NCBI GenBank assembly: GCA_052387855.1
Contig: JBQTIT010000053.1
Span: 1 to 64,000 of the forward strand
Origin: CAIYZT01 sp052387855
GTDB lineage: Bacteria > Pseudomonadota > Alphaproteobacteria > Rhodobacterales > Rhodobacteraceae
DNA length: 64,000 bases
Direction: 5' to 3'
Below the pieces are notes generated by a model. The model was not told where the DNA came from. It saw only the letters and a program-made list of their open reading frames with translations, and searched no databases. A program made the translations under genes and the position numbers. Positions 7,858 to 15,581 of this stretch are shown here, piece after piece (the first letter of the stretch is position 1; each line of letters opens with the position of its first letter).

Positions 7858-10017
7858 ATGGACCTGTTGATCGAGCTTTTTTCCGAGGAAATCCCCGCCC
7901 GCATGCAGATGCGCGCGCAAGAGGACCTGAAGAAACTGGTCACCGTCGGGCTGGTCGAGGCCGGCCTGACCTATGGTTCGGCCGGGGCCTTTTCAACGCC
8001 GCGCCGGCTGGCCCTGTCGGTCGAGGGGCTCTCGCCCCGCTCGCGCCCGCAGCGTGAAGAGCGCAAGGGCCCCTCGGCCAGCGCCCCGCAGGCCGCCATC
8101 GAGGGGTTTCTGCGGTCGACCGGGCTGACGCTGGACCAGCTTGAACGCCGCGCCGACAAGAAGGGAGAGAGCCTGTTCGCCGTGATCGAGCGCCCCGGCC
8201 GCGAGGCCCCGGCAATCGTGGCAGAGGTGCTTGAGGCCGCCATCCGGAATTTCCCCTGGCCAAAGTCGATGCGCTGGGGGGCGGGCAGCCTGCGCTGGGT
8301 GCGGCCGTTGCAGTCGATCCTGTGCATCCTGACCGACGAGACCGGCGCGCAGATCGTGCCGCTTGAGGTGGACGGCATCCGCGCCGGCAATGTGACCCAG
8401 GGCCACCGCTTTCTGGCGCCGCAGGGCTTTGCCGTGCAGTCCTTTGACGACTACGCCCTGCGCCTGAAACGCGCCTTCGTGGTGCTGGACCCGGCCGAGC
8501 GTGCCGCCGCCATCTGGCAAGGCGCGCAGAACCTGGCCTTTGCCGCCGGGATGGAACTGGTCGACGACAAGGGTCTGTTGGCCGAGGTGGCGGGGCTGGT
8601 GGAATGGCCCGTGCCGCTGCTGGGCCGGATCGGCGCGGAGTTCCTGCACCTGCCGCCCGAGGTGCTGCAAACCTCGATGCGCGAACATCAAAAGTTCTTT
8701 TCGGCCCGGAACCCGAAAACGGGGCGGATCGAGGGCTTTGTGACCGTGGCCAACACCGAAACCGCCGACCACGGGCAGACGATCCTGAAGGGCAACCTCA
8801 AGGTGCTGAACGCGCGTCTGTCGGACGCGCGGTTCTTTTATGAAAACGATCTGCGGGTGGCCAAGGCGGGGATGGGCGAATGGCTGGAGGGGCTGAAGGC
8901 GGTCACCTTCCATAACAAGCTGGGCTCGCAGGCCGAACGCACCCAGCGTATCGCGGCGCTGGCGCGCCAGATTGCACCGCTGGTCGGGGCGGATGCGGAC
9001 CTTGCCGAACAGGCGGCGCGGCTGGCCAAGGCTGACCTGCGATCTGCCATGGTGGGGGAATTCCCCGAGTTGCAGGGGATCATGGGGCGCTATTACGCGA
9101 TGGCTGCCTTGCAGTCCGACCCGCCCCGGCCCCCGAGCCGGGGCCTCGATGAGCCCGCCGGAGGCCCCGGGTCAGGCCCGGGGCGGGTGGAATCAATCGC
9201 CAACGCCGTGCGCGACCATTATTCGCCGCTCGGTCCGACCGACGAGGTGCCGACCGAGCCGGTGTCCGTCGCCGTGGCGCTGGCCGACAAGATCGACACG
9301 CTGACCGGGTTCTGGGCGATTGACGAAAAGCCCACGGGCAGCAAGGACCCCTTTGCCCTGCGCCGGGCGGCGCTGGGGGTGATCCGGCTGGTGCTGGCGA
9401 ATGGGGTGCGGACTTCATTGGTGACGGTCATCCAGCACCACAAGGCCGCCGTGGCGACGCCCGGGGATTCGCATGCATTCAGTCTGACAGAGAGTGACCT
9501 CCTCGCCTTCTTCCACGACCGCCTCAAGGTTTTCCTGCGCGATCAGGGCATCCGGCACGACGTGATCGACGCCTGCCTCGCCATGCCCGGCAATGACGAT
9601 CTGACCCTGCTGGTGGCCCGCGCCCGGGCCCTGTCGGCCACGCTCAAGACCGAGGACGGGGCCAACCTGATCGGCGGCTTCAAGCGCGCGAGCAACATCC
9701 TGACCCAGGCCGAGGCCAGGGACGGGGTTGAATATTCCTATGGCGCGGACCCGAAGTTTGCCGAGAGCGATGCCGAGCGCGCCCTGTTCGCCGCGCTCGA
9801 TGCCGCCGAGGCGCTCATCACCCCGGCGCTGCGGGCCGAGGATTTTGGCGCCGCGATGGCCGCGATGGCCGCTCTGCGCGCGCCGATTGATGCCTTTTTC
9901 ACGGCGGTGCAGATCAACGCCGACAACCCCGTCATCCGGCGCAACCGGCTGAACATGCTGTCGCGCATCCGCGCCATCTGCGGCGGGGTGGCCGACCTGA
10001 CCCTGATCGAGGGCTGA
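7858..10017 (+). CDS. glyS: Glycine-tRNA ligase beta subunit, with an inserted segment
   Basis: This is the tRNA-binding beta subunit that pairs with GlyQ. The 719-residue protein opens with the family signature DLLIELFSEEIPARMQ and contains SMRWGAGSLRWVRPLQSILC, the HD-like middle domain with EFPELQGIMGRYYA, PVSVAVALADKIDTL and the conserved GSKDPFALRRAALGVIRL. Around residues 421-444, between GRYYAMAALQ and ANAVRDHY, sits a Pro/Gly-rich stretch (DPPRPPSRGLDEPAGGPG) that the family does not normally have. It is encoded by a 68-bp nested palindrome, annotated separately. The reading frame is kept, so the enzyme is presumably functional. Confidence 0.95.
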   Translation: MDLLIELFSEEIPARMQMRAQEDLKKLVTVGLVEAGLTYGSAGAFSTPRRLALSVEGLSPRSRPQREERKGPSASAPQAAIEGFLRSTGLTLDQLERRADKKGESLFAVIERPGREAPAIVAEVLEAAIRNFPWPKSMRWGAGSLRWVRPLQSILCILTDETGAQIVPLEVDGIRAGNVTQGHRFLAPQGFAVQSFDDYALRLKRAFVVLDPAERAAAIWQGAQNLAFAAGMELVDDKGLLAEVAGLVEWPVPLLGRIGAEFLHLPPEVLQTSMREHQKFFSARNPKTGRIEGFVTVANTETADHGQTILKGNLKVLNARLSDARFFYENDLRVAKAGMGEWLEGLKAVTFHNKLGSQAERTQRIAALARQIAPLVGADADLAEQAARLAKADLRSAMVGEFPELQGIMGRYYAMAALQSDPPRPPSRGLDEPAGGPGSGPGRVESIANAVRDHYSPLGPTDEVPTEPVSVAVALADKIDTLTGFWAIDEKPTGSKDPFALRRAALGVIRLVLANGVRTSLVTVIQHHKAAVATPGDSHAFSLTESDLLAFFHDRLKVFLRDQGIRHDVIDACLAMPGNDDLTLLVARARALSATLKTEDGANLIGGFKRASNILTQAEARDGVEYSYGADPKFAESDAERALFAALDAAEALITPALRAEDFGAAMAAMAALRAPIDAFFTAVQINADNPVIRRNRLNMLSRIRAICGGVADLTLIEG
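9120..9187. repeat. Palindromic element inserted in frame in glyS
   Basis: The 68 bp form nested inverted repeats. The outer arms are CCCGCCCCGG (9120-9129) and CCGGGGCGGG (9178-9187). An inner arm is GGGGCCTC (9140-9147) / GAGGCCCC (9161-9168). Two local hairpins are also present: CCCCGGC-GCCGGGG (9124-9143) and CCCCGGG-CCCGGGG (9165-9183). The architecture resembles REP/RPE-type mobile palindromes, which can enter genes and be translated. It encodes about 23 residues of GlyS in a linker-like place. Target duplication cannot be told from this copy alone. Confidence 0.75.
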
Positions 10018-10096
10018 AGGCGACGCCGCAAGGCGCGGTTTTTCTTGCGCATTGGGCGCCCGGCGATATGCTGCGCGCGCAAAGACAGGTGCCGCA

Positions 10097-12661
10097 GTGC
10101 CGAAAAACCAGCCGACCCTCGACTTTCTTCTGGTCACGCCCAGCGCCAAGGTGACGGCGCAGGCGCATGGCTGGCGTGCGAAATGTCTGCAGCGGCTGGT
10201 CCGGCTTGACCTTCCGGTGCCCACGACCGTCGCGCTGCCGGCCGCCACGGTGCGCGGCATCGCGGCGGGCCAGTCGGTCGATGTCGGCGCGATCCTGGGC
10301 CATTTCGGGCCGATGCCGCTGGTCTCGGTCCGCTGTAGCCCGGAAAACCCCGACTGGGGCGGGCCGGCGACGATCCTCAACATCGGCATGAACGCCGCCC
10401 GCCACGCCGCCCTGGCCGCCACCCACGGCCAAGAGGCGGCCGATCTTTTGTATCTGCGCTTCGTGCAGGGCTACAGCACCCATGTCGCGCGGCTTGACCC
10501 CGACATGTTCCAGCTTGGCGGCGCCGATGGCGCGGCGCTGCGCGAGGCGCTGCGCCAGTACGAGCGCGAGATGGACGAACCCTTTCCCCAGGACCCGGCC
10601 CGCCAGCTTTCCGAGGTGCTGCGCTCGATGGCCCGCGCCTGGGAGGGGACCTCGGCCCGGCTCTTGCGCCAGGCCAAGGGCGCCCCGGCTGAATCGGCGC
10701 TGGGGCTGGTGGTGCAGTCGATGGCCCAGGGCATCGGCCACGGCATTTCCGGCTCTGGCGTGATCCAGTTCGTCGATCCGGCCACCGGGCAGAACCGCGT
10801 GACCGGGCGCTATCTGGGCCAAAGCCAGGGCCGCGACGCCTTGCGCCGGACCGAGGCGCTGTACCTGACGCGCGATCCGCGCGGCCCCTCGCTGGAGGAA
10901 CTGGCGCCGCAGATCCTGGACGAGCTGGTGCGCCACGGCGCGGTGTGCCGGCAGCGGCTGCGCGAAGAGATGCAGATCGAATTCACCGTCGACGACGGGC
11001 GCCTGTCGGTGCTGGACGCGGTCAAGGTGACGCGCTCGTCGCGCGCGGCGCTGCGCATCGCCGTGGCCCTGGCCGAGGATGGGGTGATCAGCCCTGACGA
11101 GGCGCTGCTGCGGGTGGAACCCCGGGCGCTGAGCGAGCTTTTGCACCCGCAGGTCGACGCGCGCGGCCCGCGCGACGTCTTTGCGCGCGGCATCGCGGCC
11201 AGTCCGGGCGCGGCGGTGGGGCGGATCGTGTTTTCCTCGGACGCGGCCCAGGCCAGCGCGGCGCGCGGCGAGCCTTGCATATTGGTAAGGCGCGAGACCG
11301 AGCCCGAGGATATTCGCGGCATGCATTCGGCCGTGGGGGTGCTGACCGAACGGGGCGGAATGTCGAGCCATGCGGCGGTGATCGCGCGCGGGCTTGGCGT
11401 GCCCTGCGTGGTGGGGGCCAGCGGGCTGCGTCTGGACATGAAAGAGCGCAGGCTGGCCGCCGCCGATGGCCGCGTGCTGGGCGAGGGTGACCTGATCACG
11501 CTGGACGGCACGCTGGGCGAGGCGCTGGTCGGCTCGGCCGAGCTGTTGCCGCCGGCGCTGGACGGCGCCTTTCAGACCCTGCTGGGCTGGGCCGACGCGA
11601 CGCGCGACATCGGCATCCGCGCCAATGCCGACACCCCGGCCGACGCCGCCACCGCGCGCCAGTTCAAGGCCGAAGGCATCGGTCTGTGCCGGACCGAACA
11701 CATGTTCTTTGACGAGGACCGTCTTGTCGTGATGCGCGAGATGATCTTTGCCGACACCGCGCCCGACCGCGCCGCCGCCCTGACGCGCCTTTTGCCGATG
11801 CAGCGCGACGATTTCATCCAGCTCTTTGAAATCATGTCGGGATTGCCGGTCTGCATCCGCCTGTTCGACCCGCCCCTGCACGAATTCCTGCCGAAAAGCC
11901 GCGAGGGCCTGCGCAAACTGGCCGAGGCGCTGGACCGCCCGCTGTCCGAGGTCATGCGCCGGGCCGAGGCGCTGTCCGAATTCAACCCGATGCTGGGCAT
12001 GCGCGGCGTGCGGCTGGGCGTGGTGCTGCCCGAAATCTACGACATGCAGGCGCAGGCCATCTTTGAGGCCACGGTCGCGGTCGCCAAGCGCGGCGCCCCG
12101 GTGGTGCCGGAGATCATGATCCCGCTGGTCTCGGCCCGGCGCGAGGTGGAACTGGTCAAGGGCAATGTCGATGCCGTGGCCGCCACGGTGCGCATCAAGT
12201 CCGGTGTCAATTTCGATTACAAGCTGGGTGTGATGGTGGAAACCCCGCGCGCCGCGCTGCGGGCGGGCGAGATCGCGCATCACGCGGCCTTTTTGTCCTT
12301 TGGCACCAATGACCTGACGCAGATGACCTATGGTCTGTCGCGCGACGATGCCGGGCGGTTCATGAACACCTATGTCCAGCAGGGCGTGTTCCGCGAGGAC
12401 CCGTTCCATGTGCTGGACGAGGACGGGGTGGGCGAATTGTTGCAGATCGGCGCCGCCCGGGGACGCGCGACGCGGCCCGACCTTCAGGTCTCGCTCTGCG
12501 GCGAGCATGGCGGCAACCCCGAATCCATCGCCTTTTGCCGCGCGCAGGGTTTTGACTATGTGTCTTGCAGCCCCTACCGGGTGCCGCAGGCCCGTCTTGC
12601 CGCCGCTCAGCTTGTGGTGGCCTCGCGTCTTGAATCCACAAAAAGCGCGCCAAAATCATAG
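10097..12661 (+). CDS. Divergent pyruvate phosphate dikinase/PEP-utilizing enzyme
   Basis: The 854-residue protein has PPDK architecture. The phosphohistidine domain carries TERGGMSSHAAVIARGLGVP near residues 430-449. The C-terminal PEP/pyruvate barrel has EGIGLCRTEHMFF, LCGEHGGNPESIAFCRAQGF and the catalytic-cysteine motif YVSCSPYRVPQARLAAAQ. The N-terminal ATP-grasp part is atypical: the usual GGKGANLAEM opening is replaced by HGWRAKCLQRLVRL, and the VRSGA-SMPGMMDT block reads VRCSPENPDWGGPAT. It could use a different phosphoryl donor or act as a PEP-binding regulator. GTG 10097 was chosen because MPKNQPTLDFLLVTP begins there and upstream codons look non-coding. It follows glyS by 79 nt. 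Confidence 0.8.
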   Translation: MPKNQPTLDFLLVTPSAKVTAQAHGWRAKCLQRLVRLDLPVPTTVALPAATVRGIAAGQSVDVGAILGHFGPMPLVSVRCSPENPDWGGPATILNIGMNAARHAALAATHGQEAADLLYLRFVQGYSTHVARLDPDMFQLGGADGAALREALRQYEREMDEPFPQDPARQLSEVLRSMARAWEGTSARLLRQAKGAPAESALGLVVQSMAQGIGHGISGSGVIQFVDPATGQNRVTGRYLGQSQGRDALRRTEALYLTRDPRGPSLEELAPQILDELVRHGAVCRQRLREEMQIEFTVDDGRLSVLDAVKVTRSSRAALRIAVALAEDGVISPDEALLRVEPRALSELLHPQVDARGPRDVFARGIAASPGAAVGRIVFSSDAAQASAARGEPCILVRRETEPEDIRGMHSAVGVLTERGGMSSHAAVIARGLGVPCVVGASGLRLDMKERRLAAADGRVLGEGDLITLDGTLGEALVGSAELLPPALDGAFQTLLGWADATRDIGIRANADTPADAATARQFKAEGIGLCRTEHMFFDEDRLVVMREMIFADTAPDRAAALTRLLPMQRDDFIQLFEIMSGLPVCIRLFDPPLHEFLPKSREGLRKLAEALDRPLSEVMRRAEALSEFNPMLGMRGVRLGVVLPEIYDMQAQAIFEATVAVAKRGAPVVPEIMIPLVSARREVELVKGNVDAVAATVRIKSGVNFDYKLGVMVETPRAALRAGEIAHHAAFLSFGTNDLTQMTYGLSRDDAGRFMNTYVQQGVFREDPFHVLDEDGVGELLQIGAARGRATRPDLQVSLCGEHGGNPESIAFCRAQGFDYVSCSPYRVPQARLAAAQLVVASRLESTKSAPKS

Positions 12662-12691
12662 AATTATACGACGTTCTTCATAAAGAGACCC

Positions 12692-12720
12692 GATTTTTGG
12701 GCGGCTTTCCGCCGAAAATC
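12692..12720. other. Stem-loop downstream of the PPDK-like gene
   Basis: GATTTTtGGGCGG - CTTT - CCGCCgAAAATC can fold into a near-perfect hairpin, and its GC core is flanked by A/T pairs. It lies 31 nt after the stop of the PPDK-like gene. Neither strand has the U-run expected after a terminator stem, so it may stabilise the transcript end or bind a protein. Confidence 0.35.
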
Positions 12721-12861
12721 CGCGAATTTCTGTTGTAAATCCGCCACAGTTCTGGCCCCGCCCGGGAAACTGCCCTAGCCCGGCCGGCGGTCAGGGGTCT
12801 TTGCCCCATGGCCCCGCCCGGCGCGATCCGCCGGGCAAGGATGGAAGGATTGGGGCAGAAC

Positions 12862-13392
12862 ATGCAGCATAAGACCCGGCTGATCGGCGCCGTCATGGCT
12901 CTTGCGATTCTGGGGGCTCCGGCCCGGGCCGAGATCAGGGAGGCCGTCGCAGCGGCACCGGTCAACTACACCCATCGCTGGCTGATGTCGCAAGACCTTG
13001 CCTTGCAGGGCGAGGACTGGGAATGCCTGCGACAGGCGCTTTATTTCGAGGCGCGCGGCCAGAGCCTGCAAGGGCAGTTCGCGGTGGCCGAGGTGATCCT
13101 GAACCGGGTGGACAGCCCCGATTACCCCGATTCGGTTTGCGGCGTGGTCCACCAGCAGGTGGGTGGTGCCTGCCAGTTCTCGTATTTCTGCGATGGTCTG
13201 TCCGACAGCCTGCACGAAGTGGCGGCGGCCGAGATCGCCGGGCGCGTCGCGGCGGTGATGCTGGCCGGCGGGGCGCGTGTGCTGACCGACGGCGCCACCT
13301 TTTTCCACTCCAGCGCCGCCGATCCTTCCTGGGCGGGGCGCTTGCAACTGACCGTCATGATCGGGGCGCATGTCTTTTACGCCGCGAACTGA
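12862..13392 (+). CDS. Exported cell wall hydrolase, SleB (Hydrolase_2) family
   Basis: The 176-residue protein has an N-terminal signal peptide (MQHKTRLIGAVMALAILGAP, then ARA). The SleB-like catalytic domain shows ALYFEARGQSLQGQFAVAEV with the candidate catalytic glutamate in YFEARG, then ILNRVDSPDYPDSVCGVV and CQFSYFCDG. Family members are lytic transglycosylases or amidases that trim peptidoglycan, and the product should act in the periplasm. I chose ATG 12862 because it places the signal peptide at the terminus and follows a weak ggggcag; an in-frame ATG at 12841 is the alternative. Its neighbours are unrelated housekeeping genes. Confidence 0.85.
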   Translation: MQHKTRLIGAVMALAILGAPARAEIREAVAAAPVNYTHRWLMSQDLALQGEDWECLRQALYFEARGQSLQGQFAVAEVILNRVDSPDYPDSVCGVVHQQVGGACQFSYFCDGLSDSLHEVAAAEIAGRVAAVMLAGGARVLTDGATFFHSSAADPSWAGRLQLTVMIGAHVFYAAN

Positions 13393-13506
13393 AACCGCAT
13401 CCGCAGCGCGTTCGGGGCCACTTCGGGCGGGCATGTCGGCGCCGGCCATGCTATGGATCGGCAAAGGCGCACCGGACGGCGCCCCTGATCAGCAGCCGGG
13501 ACCGAC

Positions 13507-14415
13507 ATGACGACCGACATCCGCATGGCCTTTGCCCATCCCGAAGAGCGCTCGCTTGCCTCGGCCGCCGCCGACCCGCGCGACCGGATTTCGCTGCGCG
13601 ACCATATGGTCGAGGTCGAGATCGGCGCCTTTCAGAAGGAACGCGGCACGCGCCAGCGCATCCTCTTCAACGTCGTGGTCGAGGTGCGCCCGGCGCCGCA
13701 GCCGCTGGATGACGATGTCGACCGCATCCTGTCTTATGACCGCATCACCGAGGCCATCGCCGAAGAGCTGGGCGCCGCGCGGCTGAACCTGCTCGAGACG
13801 CTGGCCGAACGGGTGGCCGAGCGCATCCTGGCCGAGCCGCAGGCGATGCGGGCCTTTGTGCGGATCGAAAAGCTGGACATCGGGCCCTACAAGCTGGGGG
13901 TCGAGATCGTCCGTTCGCGCGCCGAGGCGGCACTGAAGGTGGTGGGCCAGGACGGCAAGGAGGCGGCGGTGCATCCGCTGGTGGTCTACCTTGACAACGC
14001 CGTCATCGCCGCGCCCGATCTGGGCGCGCGACTGGACGGCTTGCAGGCGCTGGGCCTGCCGGTCATCCTGACCGTCGGCCTGCCGGATCTGCCCATGCCA
14101 CGCACCGGGCACAAGCCGACGCAGCGGCGGGTCGATCTGTTGGCGATCGAGCAGAACGCCTGGGTGCTGGCGGCCCGCGATCCGCGCTGCATCGTGATGG
14201 CGACCCGGACCGAGATCGACTGGGCGGTGCGGCGGGGGCAGATGATGGTCTGGGCGCCGTCCAAGATGGTGCTGGACGCAACCGACGGGCCGAACGGCCA
14301 CGAGCCGGTGGCCCTGGCGCTGTGGCTGGCCGAGCAGATGGCGGCCGAGCGGCTGATCGTTCACGGCTCTGTTGCACTTCCGGCGGGAAGCCGCGTGAGG
14401 CTGGAGCGCGCCTGA
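13507..14415 (+). CDS. folB: Dihydroneopterin aldolase with a C-terminal extension
   Basis: FolB cleaves 7,8-dihydroneopterin to 6-hydroxymethyl-dihydropterin and glycolaldehyde in folate synthesis. Residues about 28-130 form the FolB domain, with ISLRDHMVEVEIGAFQKERG, YDRITEAI, NLLETLAERVAERIL and the RIEKLDIGP segment. The protein is 302 residues, while classic FolB is about 120. Residues about 145-302 form a second domain (VVYLDNAVIAAPDLGARLDG through EPVALALWLAEQMAAERL) that I cannot assign. The position 179 nt before folP supports the pathway role. The extension could be a fused partner enzyme or an oligomerisation domain. Confidence 0.85.
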   Translation: MTTDIRMAFAHPEERSLASAAADPRDRISLRDHMVEVEIGAFQKERGTRQRILFNVVVEVRPAPQPLDDDVDRILSYDRITEAIAEELGAARLNLLETLAERVAERILAEPQAMRAFVRIEKLDIGPYKLGVEIVRSRAEAALKVVGQDGKEAAVHPLVVYLDNAVIAAPDLGARLDGLQALGLPVILTVGLPDLPMPRTGHKPTQRRVDLLAIEQNAWVLAARDPRCIVMATRTEIDWAVRRGQMMVWAPSKMVLDATDGPNGHEPVALALWLAEQMAAERLIVHGSVALPAGSRVRLERA

Positions 14416-14454
14416 CGCTAGCCCCTTGCGCCCGGCGGCGGGCTTGGGCTTACT

Positions 14455-14496
14455 GCGGTGGCGGTGGCGGTGGCGGTGGCGGTGGCGGTGGCGTTG
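14455..14496. repeat. GCGGTG hexanucleotide microsatellite
   Basis: Six perfect tandem GCGGTG units run from 14455 to 14490, followed by one variant unit GCGTTG (14491-14496). The array lies in the folB-folP gap about 100 nt before the folP start. As a 6-nt unit, copy changes would not shift a reading frame but would change leader length. I see no protein translated through it. Confidence 0.9.
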
Positions 14497-14506
14497 GCGG
14501 CGCGCG

Positions 14507-14551
14507 CCGGGGGTTTCACACCCCCGGACCCCCGTGGGATATTTTTGGACG
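14507..14551 (+). repeat. GC-hairpin + GGATATTT-GGACG element, copy 1
   Basis: The hairpin CCGGGGG (14507-14513) / CCCCCGG (14521-14527) is followed by acccccgtGGGATATTTTTGGACG. It shares the motif GGATATTT(TT)G(G/C)ACG with three other intergenic copies in this window, each with its own GC stem. It lies between folB and folP. The T-rich tract after a GC stem would let it act as a terminator, but the conserved GGACG tail is not explained by that. Confidence 0.75.
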
Positions 14552-14594
14552 GAAAATCCGGTTGGGAACGAAAACCTATCTTCGGGCCATCGCC

Positions 14595-15581
14595 ATGACC
14601 GATCCGGCGCGGGCGCCGGGGGCCCTGCCGCTGGCGGGCGGCTGGTGCTGGTTCGCGCAGATCGAGGTGCTTGAGCGGGGCCGTCCCGCCCTTGTGGTGC
14701 CCGCGTCCGAGCTTGCCCCGGCCGATCTGGCGCGCCTGACCGCGCCGCGCCCCGATTTCGGCGGGCTGGCGATGGACCGGCCGCGCATCATGGGCATCCT
14801 CAACGTCACGCCCGACAGCTTTTCGGACGGCGGGCTGTTTCAGAAGCCCGAGGCGGCGCTGATGGCCGCGCGGCGCATGGCGGCAGGGGCCGAGATTGTG
14901 GACATCGGCGGCGAAAGCACCCGGCCCGGGGCGAGCCCGGTCGCGGCGGACGAGGAGATCGGGCGCACCGCGCCGGTGATTGGGGCCCTGCGCGCGGGCG
15001 GGCTGGAGCTACCGATCTCGATCGACACGCGCAAGGCCGAGGTCGCCGGGGCCGCCCTGGCCGCCGGGGCCAGCATCCTGAACGATGTCACCGCTTTGCA
15101 GCACGACCCGGCCATGGCCGCCCTGGCCGCCGCGCGCGGCTGCCCGGTGATCCTGATGCATTCGCTGGGCGATCCAGCGACGATGCAGGACGATCCGCGC
15201 TATGACGATGTGCTGCTGGATGTCTTTGACGCGCTGGCCGCCCGTGTGGCCGAGGCCGAGGCGGCCGGCATCGCGCGGGCGCGCATCGCGGTCGATCCCG
15301 GCATCGGCTTTGGCAAGACGCTGGAGCACAACCTCGCGCTGCTTGCCCGCCTGTCGCTGTTCCACGATCTGGGGGTGCCGGTGCTGCTCGGCGCCAGCCG
15401 CAAGCGGTTCATCGGCACCATCGGCGCCGAGGCCGAGGCGGCGCGGCGCATGCCCGGCTCGCTTGCCGTGGCGCTTCAGGGGTTGGCGCAGGGGGTGCAG
15501 ATGCTGCGCGTCCACGATGTCGCCGAGACGCGGCAGGCGGTCAGCCTGTGGCAGGCCGTGACAAGGGGAGAGGCAAGATGA
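14595..15581 (+). CDS. folP: Dihydropteroate synthase
   Basis: FolP condenses hydroxymethyl-dihydropterin diphosphate with p-aminobenzoate to dihydropteroate and is the target of sulfonamides. The 328-residue protein has the pterin-binding signatures IMGILNVTPDSFSDGG, GAEIVDIGGESTRPGA, ISIDTRKAEVA, ILNDVTAL and DPGIGFGKTLEHN, followed by GASRKRFIG. An N-terminal extension of about 60 residues before the barrel (GWCWFAQIEVLERGRPALVV) is longer than in E. coli FolP. ATG 14595 was chosen as the first codon after the repeat-rich leader that keeps this extension. Its TGA overlaps the glmM ATG (ATGA), so the two are translationally coupled. Confidence 0.95.
   Translation: MTDPARAPGALPLAGGWCWFAQIEVLERGRPALVVPASELAPADLARLTAPRPDFGGLAMDRPRIMGILNVTPDSFSDGGLFQKPEAALMAARRMAAGAEIVDIGGESTRPGASPVAADEEIGRTAPVIGALRAGGLELPISIDTRKAEVAGAALAAGASILNDVTALQHDPAMAALAAARGCPVILMHSLGDPATMQDDPRYDDVLLDVFDALAARVAEAEAAGIARARIAVDPGIGFGKTLEHNLALLARLSLFHDLGVPVLLGASRKRFIGTIGAEAEAARRMPGSLAVALQGLAQGVQMLRVHDVAETRQAVSLWQAVTRGEAR

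Noticed and set aside
9932..12508. Very long open frame on the minus strand (858 codons)
   Set aside because: It is antisense to the PPDK-like gene, with His/Arg/Gly/Gln-rich low-complexity translation and no domain; a typical shadow in high-GC DNA.
12692..12720. Rho-independent terminator after the PPDK-like gene
   Set aside because: The hairpin is real, but neither strand has a U-run after the stem, so I list it only as a stem-loop.
14455..14496. CRISPR-like array
   Set aside because: The tandem 6-nt units have no spacers; it is a microsatellite.
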